Assembly (NCBI RefSeq): GCF_000226095.1
Contig: NC_016476.1
Coordinates: 1,922,001 to 1,986,000, forward strand
Direction: 5' to 3'
Origin: Thermothelomyces thermophilus ATCC 42464
Lineage: Eukaryota > Ascomycota > Sordariomycetes > Sordariales > Chaetomiaceae
Length of the DNA: 64,000 nucleotides
Shown: piece by piece, positions 36,688 to 50,745 of the stretch
Layout: each line of letters opens with the position of its first letter
Position numbering within the stretch: position 1 is the stretch's first letter
The notes under the pieces: generated by a model
The model's database searches: none
The model's input: the letters and a program-made list of their open reading frames with translations, nothing else
Told to the model about the DNA's origin: nothing
Program-made: the position numbers and the translations under genes

Positions 36688-37525
36688 TAAAGCTTTCCTC
36701 TAGTGCTCTTGTAACTCTAAAATCTCATTTCCGAATCCCGAATAGCTCTAATGTTATTAATCTGCATTTTAGAGTTTCTATCCCTCTAGATAGACGTTAA
36801 ACTCCTTTAAACTCATTATTCTATGATTCCTATCGTCTTTACTAGTAGTATTATTATATTAGGGTAAGAGTAGTTCCCTAGCCTACTACTAGATATACTG
36901 ATCTCTTAGCACTTATATTTGCTCTTCTTAGTTTCCTAGTAGTTTTACCGTACATACCTCTATATATATATCCTCGCTCCTCTATTACGAATATTACTAT
37001 CCTACTATGCTTAAAGTCTAGTAGTCTAGTTTAGACTTAGAGCTAAGCTCTTCCCTAATTAAGCCCCTAAAAATATAAGCTAGTACTAACCCTCTAGGGC
37101 ACTACTTAGCACCTCTAGAACCAAACCTCTGTCTAGTTGGATAGGGAGGAGCGTTAGCTCAAAATGTCTAGGGCATCTGAGTATTTATAGTCATAGTAGG
37201 TAAGTCCGACCATCTAGACGGTAACGATAATAGGGGCGAAGGTAGCGATAATAATCTCCCTCTAGATAGACGTAGAAGAGTCTATTTATATGGAAAAAAA
37301 TACTCTAACTTACAAAAGAAAGAAGAACTACATCCTACTACTCCAATCTATTAGAGCAAACGAGTGTTGAAAGCTATCTATTGTCCTTGTCTCTCCTATC
37401 TAGCGCCCCTAGATAGGTAACCTCTATTTATACCTATCATATATAGTAAAGCTCTATAGAACCGGAAAAACAAAACTATACCTTATGTCCTTCTAGTTAT
37501 ATTAAGAACTTCTAGCCTTAGTCTA
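36688..37525. other. Unassigned AT-rich RIP-like DNA
   Basis: No ORF above 60 codons and no similarity to the other elements that I can see. It lies between the D2 LTR and the truncated end of F copy 2. It may be a remnant of another mobile element; no terminal repeats were spotted. Confidence 0.4.
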
Positions 37526-40300
37526 ATAGCTAAGGTATTTAACTTCTTTTATAGTAAATGTACATTTCTAAGGATCTAGTATAAATCTTACTTTCTATAG
37601 CCTTTAGAGTATATCCCTTGCCTACCTTATATAATCTTTCTTATTACCTATTATATAGACTAAGATATTATTAAGGTATATCATTATAAAGTCTCTAAGT
37701 GTTAGACTAAGAGTATTATTAATATATTATTAGAAAGTTATAGGTATATCTATAAGTCTAAAGGGGTAGATAAGCCACTTAAAGAGGCTAAACTAGGTCT
37801 AAAATGCTATTAAATACTTATAGCCCTTTATAATCCGGATATAGTAAAAGGCCGCCTAGATATCAAGCTTTGTAAACTACTTAGCTCTAGCTAGGGAGTA
37901 AAATGTCTCCTTGATAAGTAGAAAGGGGTACTAATCTTGCTTTATAATCTTATTTAGCGTCTAATAGTTAATATAGAACCTCTATCCTCTATCTACTTTC
38001 TTTACTAAGAGGACAAGGGTAGTAGCTAAAGAGGAGCTAGCTTAGATCTATCCCTTATCTAGCAAGTTAATAACTTACTTTTAGACTTCTAATAAATGAT
38101 CTTATAGTACATTATAGAGAGGCCTCTAAGGGAGTTTAAGAATCTTTCTATCTAGGCCTTCCTTTAATTTGATATAATGGTCGGCTATACTATAATATAG
38201 GGGGAATCTACTAGCTTTCTCCTTATTAAAGAGGTTGGTAAAGTCGTAAAGTTTGTCTAGTAAGGTAACCTCTGACTCTATACTAGGCTTAGGTTAGGTA
38301 CCCTCTTTTCCTAAGCTATCTCTATTAAATTAGCGTCTTAATTCTAAGATAGTTATTATCTCCTAGATACTAGTAATTAGGAAGATATTAAAAGTCTTCT
38401 TTTTCTATACCCTCTATATTATGCCTATAAAGACTATACCTATTATTTAGGAGATTCCTATTTGTCTAGGCTATAAAGAGGTCTTATAGATAAGTAGTCC
38501 TAGTTATATTCTAATTATAAGAATACCTATATATATATCTAGTGTAACTTCCTAGTATTTTATCTATAGGAGGCCTAATATAATATTATATATAAGTCCT
38601 AGGATTATATAAAATACGGCCTAGCTCTCCTAGCTATTACTATCCATTATAACACAGGCTATCCGAGTGATTTTCTAGTCTAGTTATAGTCTAGTTATAG
38701 TCCTAAAGGTATATATAGTAGGTAAACTAATCTACTCGATTCCAAGTTTCTAGTATATTCCCTTGCTAATAGCGCTATAGCTAGAATATCTACTATCTAC
38801 TTAAACGTTTATAAAGCCGATAGAGCTAAGGAAGATCAGAATGAAAAAAGAAGGTCTATCTATTCTTTTACTAATCTTTATAAACTTGTCTTCTAGGTAG
38901 TTATAGTCTTCTAGCCCCTTTATAAGACTTTGCTTAGGGGCTACTCTTTTCCCTGCTCCCTATCTTCTTCGTCAGACAGGTTATCATCTTCCTTCTAATC
39001 CTTAGCCTTTAAGGCATTAATATTAGTTCTCGACTAGTTTTGCTATACTGGCCTTAAAGCAGGGGCAAAGTTACATTTAGTAATAAAGTGACCCTTTTGC
39101 CTATACTAGATATATACTCCGGCTGCCTATTAGGCTATATATATTTCTAAACTAATCTATTTTACCTATAGGGCATTACCCTCACGTTTTCCTACCCTAT
39201 CCTTGTTAGGTCCCTTCCTCTATAAGTTAATATATAATAAGTTAATTCTAGTTATTAGTATATCTCTATCTATATCGTTCTCTCTCTATAGTTTAGGTAC
39301 TACCTACTGCCTTTATATCTACTAATACTTATTACCAAGCCAAAGAGCCTTAAGATCCATAATAATCTTATAATATTTCTTAACTACCATTATATAGTTA
39401 TCCTAAGGAATTTCTTATCCGATTACCATATATTTAAGTTTTAGGGAGAGGTATTATCATAATTTGATTAGATATAGCTTATTACCCTAAAGGAGGCTAC
39501 CTACCTTTGATAGCTTAGCTTTAAACTACATAATAAAGGTAACGAACGGTTTATTATCTCTTTATTATAAGAATCCTGATTCTAATAAGGCTACCATCTT
39601 CTTATAAGGGTTAGAGAAGATACTCTTAAGATATTAAAGGAACTAAGTTAGGTTATACCTAACTTTTAGGCCTATAGATTTATAATAGGCTGTAACTTAG
39701 GTCTATACCTAGCGTATAAGGTTTTCCTAGATAAAGACCTATTAGTTATAATTAGAGCTAATAAAATCTCCATTAGCTATAAGGACATATTCTATTATAC
39801 CCTTCTATACTATAAAGAGTTCCTTTTTACCGTCGAAAGGTTATCTAGTTAGGAGACGCTTTTACTATGGCCGTTAAGCTTCAAGGGGCACCCTAGTTAA
39901 CTTAGAGGTTAGGATAGATTAGGTTTAGGATACCTAAAGGGTGTCGACCGTAGTATTCTGCTATTCTACTACTACTTAAAGGGAGTAGATAAGCTCCTAT
40001 AATTCTGCTAAGCCCGAGGGCCTATATACTCCCGAATCCGCTATAATTACGTTATTAGTAACTCTCTTAGGGAGTTACTATTAGTAAAGAAGGTAATTGA
40101 AATATAATATACTAGCCTTATAGCATCTATAGATAAGTATATAATGTTTTATTTGACTACCTTAAAGAGGAAAAAGAGTAAGAATATAAGAGTTATACGG
40201 AGGAGTGCCTTTTTAGTATATATATATATGACCTAGGTAGGGCCTGGTTAGGCTCTAGGTTAGGTCCTAAGCAGGCCCTGACCACGCGCCTTACGAACGA
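37526..40300 (-). mobile_element. F copy 2: truncated gypsy element with uninterrupted A, B and C target sites
   Basis: Collinear with F copy 1 segments a (its end), b, c and d. RT is at about 37,530-38,060, upstream pol at about 38,060-39,000, gag at about 39,000-39,880, and the leader extends to about 40,300. It starts abruptly inside RT, so its pol 3' half and 3' LTR are missing. RIP is severe. It shows a single ATCCC (37,613), CTAAG (37,695) and GAGAC (39,853) where copy 1 has duplicated sites. The 40,300-40,440 stretch holds a direct repeat, AGGTCTAGTCTATTGC, at about 40,348 and 40,368. Confidence 0.8.
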
Positions 40301-40439
40301 CCTACGAATGTCTTATAAACTAATTATATACGCTTAGATAGGTAGAGTAGGTCTAGTCTATTGCTAGGTAGGTCTAGTCTATTGCCGGGCAAAGCCTGGC
40401 ATTGTTTAGCCTAGGTAAAGCCCGGGCCTATAATATAAG

Positions 40440-41520
40440 GGGTAGTATCTAGGCTTTTATTTTAAGGCACCAGATAGGGGTAGCCTTATAGGCCCTAGTA
40501 ACTACTCGAAGGGTCCTATATTAGGCCTTTAATAGTTCCTTAATAGGGCCTTCTAGCTTATCTCCTGGCTTAGCAGGCTTATAGAAGTTCGAGGCCTTAT
40601 AAGCTAGGGCACTATAAATATACTTGGTATAGACCTTGTAGGCCTATAGGAGGCCGGGGCCTTAGGTCTTTATAACGAGCCTGGTTAGGGCAAACTCCTA
40701 GGTTTCTAGCTTCTTAGCTACCTTTATATAGTAAAGGCCTTACTATAGCCTCTAGTCCAGCTAGACCTCGAGGAATCTAGTTAACTTTGAAGGGGCTATA
40801 GTGGTAATACCCCCTCTAGGCTATAGAAGCTCTAGTAGTCGCGACTACTGTTTCCGGCCCCTGTTAAAGTAGATAAGCTTGTACTTTTCCAAGGCAAAAG
40901 CTATACCCTAGGTCCTTACCTACTAAAGGTAGGCCTTCTAGGCCCTCTATAGCTAACCGTTATAAGCTTCCTTAGCCCTCCTAAAGGCTAGAAGGTTAGT
41001 ATCGTTAGCAAAGCCTATTAAACCAACCGCGGGGCTGGCCTAGCGAATAGCCTAGTAGAGGGAGGCTATATAGAGGATAAATGGTATAGGGAAAAAGGGT
41101 AACCCCTATAGGACCCTGGCCTTTACCGCTATATCCTCTGTTTCCTAGCTATCGAAGTAAAGGATAGCTACCCTATCCCATAGCTACTCCCTGACCTAGA
41201 CTACTAACCACTTTGGGAAGCCCTAGCTCTATAAAGTAGCTAATAGCCGGGTATGGTTAACAGTGTCGAAAGCCCTTAAGATATTAAGCTATAAGAGGGA
41301 GGTAGCCGCTTTATTATAAGAGCTTATTAGTAAGGTCTTATACCTTACCCTATTTAGGGCTTAGTATAAGGTTAACTAGTTATATAATAAGACTCTTTAA
41401 TTCCTCAATATCTAAGGTAAAGTAAGCCTATAGTAGGTCTCCCTTTGATTCGTTTAAAGCTATAGGCCTCCCTACTTAGTGGCTTAGTGGTAGGCTTTAG
41501 ATTGACATTACATTTAGGGG
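40440..41520 (-). pseudogene. LINE (Tad1-like non-LTR) reverse transcriptase fragment
   Basis: Minus-strand reading gives RAFDTVNHTRLLATL (about 41,235-41,280), a KWL-W-REWL-like stretch, PQGSPLSP-like sequence after frame correction (about 41,110), and GFANDTNLLAF (about 41,000, formerly FADDTN). This is the order of palm motifs in non-LTR reverse transcriptases. An ALEKYKL stretch follows. The GC content is higher than in the gypsy elements, but there are frame breaks throughout. No endonuclease and no 3' tail are in this piece. Placement in the Tad1 clade is my judgement from motif style. Confidence 0.7.
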
Positions 41521-41879
41521 TGCTAGGTAGTCTATATAGTGAAAAGTTTAATGGTTATATAAGGTACGGTCAGATTATAGTTAGGTTTGGCTTCTATGCT
41601 TATGATGCCTATTGTATAGCTGTAATGGCTCGCATGTAGTCAAGAGTGGTACCATTAGATAGCGTTTTTCAAGAGCTTTCTAGTGATAGTAGTCTCGTAT
41701 GTTTTGGTAAGGTATTTGCTAAGATGTAGGAGAAGCTTTAACACTTAATACTTTATCTATATATATATTATTATATATCCTAGTATAGATAGGTTAGCTA
41801 TAGCCTTTGCTAGTTATAATCCATATATAAGAATTTAATATTATAAGAAAGTAATGTCCAGTCTTTTTTTATTTAGGTC
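41521..41879. other. Unassigned DNA with weaker RIP signature
   Basis: No gene recognised. The stretch 41,521-41,740 is less extreme in TA content than its surroundings (for example it keeps CATGTAGTCAAGAGTGGTAC). It could be a relic of host single-copy sequence. Confidence 0.3.
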
Positions 41880-43256
41880 GTTAATAAGGTATTAAACGCT
41901 ATACTTGTCTTATACTACCTATATTTCTTTATAAGAAGCTTCTTATATAATTATAAGGGGTAGTATATACTTAGCTTCCAGGTCTATCTTGATAAGTCTA
42001 GTACTAGGGTTCTAGAAATAGTCTTTATAGAGTCTAGGAAAAATATCTTATACCTAAGGTCCAGTCCTATCATTTTTAAGAGTACTATACTTACTATTCC
42101 TATTAGAGTTACTATACTCTCCATTAGCTTTGTCTTAATTATGCCTTACTACTAGTGCTTAGTTTTAAGCATCTTCTAGATCGTCCTATATATAGCTAGC
42201 TATTATCACTTTATAGATTAATCTAGAGTCTTAGTTAATCTTAGTAATTTCTACTCTTAGCACTAGTTATTATTTCTTCTTTAAAGCTTAATATTCTCAT
42301 TTATAGTATCCTTTCATTCTATAGTTATAGTAAGTAATATTAGACTTATCTCTAATTATTATTTTCTTATCTTACTTTTAAATTATATCTTTATCTATAG
42401 CTTTAGAGTATATTTTATAAAATATACTCTTATAGGTCCATTTCTTCTTATTATTCATCTTAGCTAGAATAAAAACTTATCTATATCCTTTCTTCCACTA
42501 CTTTTATTTATAGATCCTATTATTAATATAAATAGCTATTATAATATATTTATCTAAGGTCTTAGGTTAATCTAGTTAATATAGCGTATCCTTAATATCC
42601 TCTTTAAATCCTATATAGAATAGTTATATGAGTCCTTCTTTATTAATCTTATCCTTTAGACAGTCTTATTAAAATTAAATAATATATTTTATAATAAACT
42701 TAGTCCAGTAGAATTTGGTAAGTCATTCCTAAGTACATAGCTTTTCGTTATAGTCTCTAAAGACCTTCTATAGCTCCTTTTCAAACTCCTTATAAGAGCT
42801 AAAGATCTTCTTAGTAAAGGCCCTTCTCTTTCTATCTTCATTATAGAAAAAGTCCTTCTAGGTTAGTTCGAACCATTAGAGCGCTTGTCCTTCTAGCTAT
42901 AAGGTCATAAAGAGTGCTTATTCCTTATCGTTATCTATCTCATTATTATAATAATAAAGATAGGCCTTTATAATAGTAAAGAATCTAGCTAGTTTCTCCT
43001 TACTTCTATTAAACTTACTAGGTAGGTTAAGCTTAACTTTCTTCTTTAGGGACAATTCAAGTTTTTTAATCTTAGCATAGGCCCTATAAATAATTTACTA
43101 TTAGCCTTTACTTTCTTCTTCTAATTACTAGATATATTAGTTAAGTTCTTTAATAACTTACTAGCCTTAAACTATTATAATAATTATAATATTAATAACT
43201 ATAGGTATATTTCCTTTATTATAAACTATAATAAAATAAAAAAAGTAATAATAATA
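41880..43256 (-). pseudogene. gag (and start of pol) of element G
   Basis: On the minus strand this is a gag homologous to, but distinct from, that of A-H. It has a capsid-like region (about 42,560-43,050) and a zinc-knuckle region (about 42,280-42,330, GYYK.EY..KK, formerly GHYKREC). It fades by about 41,880, where the element is truncated. It is among the most TA-rich parts of the window, suggesting repeated rounds of RIP. The primer-binding site region (about 43,244) is next to its LTR. Confidence 0.65.
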
Positions 43257-43312
43257 TATAATAAACCTAGCTTAGACTATCTTCTAAAAGAGTTTAAAGA
43301 TAAAGGTTATTA

Positions 43313-43976
43313 TTATTATTATTATTAGTTCTATACCGCTATGCTAATAAGTATACCAGAGCCTCTCTAGTTATATATAAAGGAAACTATACCTGATAGG
43401 CCAGATAAAAACCTCTATGCTGCCTTTAACGCCTAATCTAGAATACTAATATACTATAAAGAAAAGGAAAGTAGCTAGAGCAGCCCTATAGAGGCCTTGC
43501 CTCCTAGTCTAGCCTTCTTATAAGGCGGTATTCCGGGAGCCTCCCTAGGTCTATTAGCTACTATAGAACCCTCCTTACCAAACGATGGTTATAGGCCCCT
43601 ATACCCTATAAAACGAGGTCTAGGTCCCTTTACGACCATATTTCCTAGGATTCCCACATTTAGCTTCCTAGTAGGTTTAGGCACTATATGACTAGGTGTT
43701 CTATAGTCTCCCTCCCCTAACTATAGGTATAGTAGGGGGTACTAACCCCTAGGATTTGAACTCTAAATAGGAAGTCGCGGAGGCTAATAGCCTCTATATA
43801 GGCCTGTACTAGTAGAGAGCTCTAGGCCTTTGTAAGGCCCTAGTGCCTTTATAGGCCTTCCCTTGTAAAAACTAGGCGTGGTAGGTCCTTGTCTAATATA
43901 CGCTATATCCTCTTACTAGCTTAGTCAGCCCTTTAATGGTTGCTTTAGCTAGCTACTATAGCTAGTTCTATAGCCT
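43313..43976 (-). mobile_element. 5'-truncated LINE 3' end with TAA tail
   Basis: The LINE 3' region is on the minus strand, ending in a short (TAA)n tail (43,311-43,328). It is flanked by the 17-bp duplication AAAGATAAAGGTTATTA at 43,296-43,312 and 43,977-43,993. This is the signature of target-primed reverse transcription with 5' truncation. The coding part includes the C-terminal Cys-type region (about 43,650-43,900). Its 3' untranslated end is also found in + orientation at 51,900-51,950. Confidence 0.75.
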
Positions 43977-44258
43977 AAAGATAAAGGTTATTAATCCAAT
44001 ATAATATATAAGAGGTTATTTAAGAGGTTTAATAAAGTTAAAGAGTTTATAATAATATTATAGTTATCTCCTTATAATGTTAAGGTATTATAAGTTATAA
44101 TTACTATTACTAGTAAACTCTTAGAGTTCGTTAGAATAAGTAACTATATATAATTCCCTGTCTTCCTTCCTTAAGTCCTAATTATATAATTACTATTACG
44201 ATCTTATAATCGTTATCTAAGTGCTTATCTTAATCGAAGTGTAATTACTATAATTGTT

Positions 44259-44685
44259 TGTCATGGAAATATGCATGCAGCTACCACCTAGGCCACCGAC
44301 ACAAACGGGCCAATCAAGCCAAAGAATGATAAACTAATCAGGACAGGATCATACTTAGCAAGAAATGATCCCAGCAGAGGATCACTAGCTCACGACGTAA
44401 GCTAGGTAAGCCAGTACAGAGGATCACCACGACTGCTAGTAATCCTAGGATTATATATACATATAGATAGTCACTCGTTATAATAGACTCTAGGAGTTCA
44501 CTAGTAATAGCAATCATAATCATAGTACTTATACCAAGCATTGCTAATTACTATAAGAGACAACTCTAAGTGTTGTTATAAACCCTTTAGCTTTACTAAA
44601 TCCCTTAGACGACCTGCTTATTTATCTTGCTTAATCTACCTTTGTCTGAACCCTTTTAGAAGAAGTCTAAGTTAGGTTCGTTATA
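44259..44685 (+). repeat. 5' LTR of H (427 bp)
   Basis: TGTCATGGAAAT start and TTCGTTATA end. GATCA-type motifs are in U3. The R start AGTAATAGCAA is at 44,503-44,513. Confidence 0.93.
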
Positions 44686-44687
44686 CG

Positions 44688-44698
44688 TTGCTATTACT
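44688..44698 (+). promoter_or_regulatory. Putative self-priming primer-binding site of H
   Basis: TTGCTATTACT, 3 nt after the LTR, is an exact 11-of-11 complement of AGTAATAGCAA at 44,503-44,513. Confidence 0.65.
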
Positions 44699-44712
44699 CC
44701 TTTTATTTTGTT

Positions 44713-47175
44713 ATAGTTTAGAACGGAGGTGACCTCGACCTCGACACCAACATAGTTACTAACGTCATAGCCGAACAACTACTCGCCTAGCTTAGTTAAC
44801 TCTAGTAGCAGATCTAGGAGTTAGACTAGAGAGATAAGGCTACCTAAGCTCAAATCAAGGAACTCAAGAACGGCGAAAAGTACTTATAGAAATTAATTAA
44901 CGAGGCTTACACTAAAATCGAGACACTCGAGACTATTAAAGCGAGCTATATTAAGATCAAACTACCTAGCAAATATAGAGGAACTAAGGAAGATCTTATA
45001 GGATTCCTAACAAACCTCTAATCTTACTTCTAGCTTAATAACGACAAGTTTCTAGACAAAAAAGCCAAAGTCCTTTATATAGCTATAAGACTAGAGGGTA
45101 AGGTACTTAGATAGTTCGAGCCTACGTAGAATAACTATCTTACCAAGGAAGACAAAGACGACTAAGACGTATTTACATAGGCAGTCTTCCGATCTTACGA
45201 CCGCTTTGAAGAAGAGCTTTAGAAGGTTTTTAGCGACAAAGACGAGAAAATTCATATATAAGAAAGACTTGCTAATCTCCGATAGACTAAGTCAATAGCC
45301 TCCTATGCTATATAGTTTAGATAGGACATATTTAAGTCCTAACTTAATGACAAGGTATTAATGTAATTATTCTATAATGGCCTAAAGGAAAAGGTCAAAG
45401 ACAAGCTATATAAGTACGATTGGCCTGAGACTTTAGACAAATACATTATATAGGCCATTAGAATTAATAATCGGCTCTATATACAAGAGTAGTAGAAACG
45501 AGGTCAAACAAATAGAACTATAGTTAAGGCCAACGACAAGAAAAAGCAAACGTACATCAGTACTTCGTACAGGACGTACCCTAGAGCTATAGATATAGAC
45601 GTAGCGTAGAAGCAGGACCGGAAGAAGACGACCAAAGACAAGTCCAATGTTACCTACTATAACTATAGAAAGAAAGGGCACTACAAGTAAGAATATTAAA
45701 GCCTAAAGAAAGAGTAGAAGCTAGTCCCTAGAAAAGAAATTGCGGATATCGACGAAACTATTAAGAACGTTACCGAAGTAGTAGCTACAAGCTACAAAGA
45801 TAAGGACAGCGATATAGACAGTTTCGGACACGACGGTAATAGAGAAGACAGACAAGTACTATACTTTAAACTAGTTACTATAAACCTAGAGACAGGTCTT
45901 ACTAAATAGGACACAGTAGGAGAGTACGTACTACTAATTTCGACTCTCCTAGCCTTAAGGCAGTGGGGTTTTATAGTTACCTAAAGGTAGGATAGATCAT
46001 AGACGACCAATACCCAAGGAATCGAAAGACCTAGACCTAATATTCTATTCCTCTAGGAACAAATTAAATAGTATTATAACGAAGTTTTCTAGCTTAACAT
46101 GGAACTACACGAATGGGATAAACGCTTAATTCGACTTACCTAGTAGAGCGATAGAATGAAGGACGAGATAAGGGAACTCCAACATATCGTAGAAACTATC
46201 AAAGGGGAACAGCCTATAATGTACGATAGGCCCGATAGCTATACCAAGCATTTTGACAATTAGCAACTTAGCTACGACGTACAGAACCCTGAGTACCAGT
46301 TTATACGCGTAAACCACGGAAAAGATAAGCATACGTAGGAAAGCTACTAGAAGAAATACTCCTACCTTAGCATTAGAGTACCTATGGCCTACATATAGTA
46401 GGAAAGATTCGGGAGAGAATTCTAATACCTCTTAGGTAACGCTACACGATTGTACCCTCGACACGAGGCATATATACAAGTGCCCTAGTTCCAATGTATA
46501 GCACACAAATGCCGATACTACTTTCGCGACAAATTCGAAAACAATCACTAGCCGACCTGATAAGGAAATGAGGACGGAAGCCTCTACCCTGTGGAATAGG
46601 TCTATGATGTAGGAAACAGAGCGGCCGAATTGCTCTGGAAGATCGAAGCCTACGATCTAGAAGGCATTACGATAGTACCAAAACGAGCCTAGCCTAGGCA
46701 TTACGGAATAGGACGAGACATATAGGACTCGTGCCAGAGTAACGACTACCTCTACTACGTAGACGAAAAGAAATCGCGGATCTAGGAGCTTTAGATGAAG
46801 CTATAGCATGTATAACGAAAAGTAAAACGGACCTAATGGTAGGAAGCTATAAGTACCTAATGGCTTATAGAAATAAGCACGATAGATAAAGCCGCTATTA
46901 GCCGAACGATTAAAGAGGTTAGCACTAACCTAGGAAACAGGTCAGGGCCCTTCGAGGGGCCTGAAAACTATTAACGCCTATATAGCGGCAAGTAATAGTA
47001 TAGTATAGGAGGAACTAGCGTAAGAAACTACTATATCGAGACCTCCTAGCAGAAACATAGGAAATCGCCGCAATCTTTAGACGACGGCAGCAAGACAAGT
47101 AATTATAGATGATAGCATAATGGAAATAGCACGAAATGCTTATATTAGTAGATAGTAGAGCAAAGATAAACCTAA
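44713..47175 (+). pseudogene. gag of element H (decayed)
   Basis: 2,463 nt, the same span as B, C and E. Initiator ATA. CCHC at about 45,655-45,697, with all cysteines lost to Tyr. Ends at TAA, the RIP form of TGA. Confidence 0.85.
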
Positions 47176-50100
47176 TTTCACCAATGCTTGTAAATTAGCT
47201 ATAGATACCCTAGAGAATGAAGTAAAAGTATAGCATAGTCAAAGGGCCATTTCTAATATAATAGGTACATAGGGAGACTAAACCGATCGATATCACTATG
47301 GTAGGGAAAACTATAGTAATTATATTTAGTATTATAGATATAGGCAATGACAAAGACATAATATTAGGGTTACTATAGTATAAAGATTACGACCCGGACA
47401 TTAGCTAGAAGAATAGTAGCTACCTACGACCCTAGATAGAGTTATATTCGACTAGCAAGATAGGGAGTATACAAGGATCACGAGCAGACAATACTTAGGG
47501 GAAGGCATGTCCTACGGATCCACCGTAAGAGACGGACAGTGGCAGGCAGACTACTACGGACTCTAGAAGAAGTAGTATAACGATACCGACATTACAATAG
47601 GAGGAACAAGCTAAACCGCCGATAGCTATTCTCTCTATTGACGAATACGGAGTACTGTAACTAGAGTAGTAGGTTGAGACAGGAGAAATCGCTAGCATCG
47701 CTATAGACGGAACCAAGTTTGTATACTATTAGAAAATCGAGAAACGAGACGAGACTAGGAAAGTACCAAAGGAATACGAAGGATACCTAGCATTCGAACC
47801 GAAGTATCTAGAAGGATTACCAGAACACGGCCTATAGGATCACGAGATCAAGCTTAAAGAAGGAGTATGACTAAAGTTCTTTAAGATTTACTATACGAGC
47901 TAGATATAGAATGAAGAACTTAAGTGATATTTAGAGGAGAACCTTTAAAGAGGATATATCTACCTATCGATATTGCTAGTAGGCTACCTAATCCTATTTG
48001 TGCCTAAGAAAGATAGAAAGCTATAGTTATATATTAACTATTAGCAACTTAACGAACAGACTATGAAAAACCGATACCTATTACCGCTAATCTCACGGCT
48101 CCAAGATCAGTTAGTAGGAGCCTAATATTTTACGCGTCTTGACTTGCCATCGGCCTATAACTATATATAGATTAAAGAAGGCGACAAGTGGAAAACGGCC
48201 TTTAGGACACCCTATAGCCACTACAAGTACCTTATCATGCCATTCGGACTTATAAACGCGCTGGCAACGTTCTAAGCCCTGATTAATCAAGCTATCCGAT
48301 CCTTTCTTGACAAATTTACAGTATATTATCTCGATAACATACTTATCTTCTCCAAAACCATAGATAAACACTAGAAGTACGTAAGAGTAGTATTAGATAC
48401 GTTATATATATATAAGCTATTAGTTAACAAGGAAAAGAGCAAATTCCACGTTAGGAAAACAGTGTTTTTAGGATATAAGATATCCCTAGGACAAATCCAG
48501 ATAGAACCTTTAAAAGTCGAAGCTATTAAGGATTAGCCACGACCGACGTCAGTCACGGAAGTACAAAGTTTCATCGGGTTTACAAACTTCTACCGGATAT
48601 TCATTAGGAACTTTAGAGCAATCATACGACCTTTATATAAACTTACTAAGAAGAACGCTAAATTCCAATAGGAAGAGCAATACAAGCAAGTATTTATATA
48701 GATCCGTAACGCCATTACTAAAGATCTAGTACTAGTGCTACTAGACCCTAAGAAGCCATTTAAGGTAGAAACGGACGCTTTAGACTACGCCATTAGAGGA
48801 CAATTAGGATAACGAGACGAACAAGGGAAGCTACATCCTATAGCCTTCTTTTTAAAAAAGCTCGATAGACTATATCTTAATTATCTAATCCACGATAAGG
48901 AACTACTTACGATTGTCGAAGCTTTTAAGGAATGGCGACTATACCTTAGCGGCACGATCGAACTAGTATAAGTGTATACAGATCACAAGAATTTGCAATA
49001 CTTTACGACGACGAAGGAGCTTAATAGATAACAAATATAATAGGCAGAATTCCTTACGGAATTTAATTTTGAGATCCGCTACAAGAAGGGCAAAGAGAAC
49101 GTACGAGCGGACGCCTTAAGCCGACGAACGGATCATACGGAAGAACGAACGGAAACAATGCCACTGTTATTCAAGGAACGAATAGACAGAATGCTATATT
49201 ATAAAACGTAAATACCTGTGGAAGACGATCTACTCGACTTGTTCCTAGAATATTATATAATCTTTTAAGAAGAAAGGATTAACGAAGTATAGTATTAAGC
49301 AATACCTAGACTAGTAGTACCTAACGAAGTAAAAGAAAAAGATAGGAAACTCTAGTACCGAGGTAAAGCGTATATTTATAGTAAAGACTAATAGCTACGA
49401 ATGATTCGAAAACTCTACAAGTCGAAACTCGGAGGATATAAAGGAGTCACAAAGACTGTCGTACAAGTCAAGAAACACTACGACTTTCCATAGTTAACGA
49501 CACAAGTTAAAGAAGTTATATAGAGCTACGACATCTGCAATTAAAGCAAAACGGCACGATATAAGCTATATAGGCTACTTTAGCCACTACTAATAGCCGA
49601 CAAACTATAGAGTTTAGTTACGATAGACTTCATTACAAAGCTGCTGGAATCTAAAGACACAGCCACAGGGGTAATCTACAACAGTATTCTTACTATAGTA
49701 GACCGCCTAACTAAATAGATATACTTCTTTCCCTACAAGGAGTCCTAGATAGCTAAACAGTTAGCAGACGTGATCTATCGGCAAGTCGCATCAGTACACG
49801 CTTAGCCACAGGAATAGATTACCAATAGAGATACCAAGTTCGCATCGAAGTTCTAGCAAGCGTTAATACAACGATTAGGCGTCAATAGCAAGCTGTCAAC
49901 AGTATATTACCTACAGACCGACAGACAAACAGAGCGACTAAACCAAATCGTCGAATAATATCTCCGTTCTTACATTAACTACTAGTAAGACGACTAGGTC
50001 ATACTATTACTAACAGCACAACTTGCTTACAATATAACGCTAACAGAAACGACTAAAGTTATACCGTTCTTCGCGAACTACGGATATAAAGCAGACCTTA

Positions 50101-50741
50101 GGCAAGGACTAGAAGTTATAGTGCCGAGAGTAGTAGTCAAAGCGGAACAAATGTATACACTATATAAAAAGCTTAAAAAGGAACTCGAGTTTATTAAGAT
50201 TAGAATAAAGAATTACTATAATAAATATAAGCTCGAAGGACCTTACCTAGAGAGGGGAGACAAAGTCTACTTAATTACACGGAACTTATAAACCAAACGA
50301 CCAAGCACAAAGCTAGACTTTAAGAAGGTTAGACCCTTTGTTATCAAAGAACGAATTTCGACATCTAACTACCGACTATCGTTACCGTTATCTATACGAC
50401 TATAGACAGATGTTTTTCATATTTCACTTCTCGAACTAGCACCGAAAAACGCCAAGGTTGCTATACACATCAAAGCAGAAGACAAGGAAGAAGAATAGGA
50501 CGTTAAAGAAATTCTAGATTTATATATTATTAATAGGGAACTATAGTACCTAGTTAAGTGGCTCGATTTCGGACTAGAAGACAACTTATAAGAACTAGTC
50601 AAGAATTTAAACTACCCTAAGAAACTAGAACAGTTCTACCACTAGAACCTAGATTAACTATAGACACTAGCTCAGACAAAATAGCTAAGTCAGCCTCCGA
50701 CAAATCTAGGCCTAAAGAGGACTAGTTAAACAGGACGTTAG
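47070..50741 (+). pseudogene. pol of element H (decayed)
   Basis: -1 frame relative to gag, 1,224 codons as in B. Protease LVDSRAKINLIS is at about 47,145. RT YYLDNILIF is at about 48,325. RNase H is at about 48,770, integrase spans about 49,405-50,130, and the chromodomain (YLVKWLDFGLEDN) is at about 50,545. Gln and Trp stops throughout. Confidence 0.85.
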
Positions 50742-50745
50742 CACC

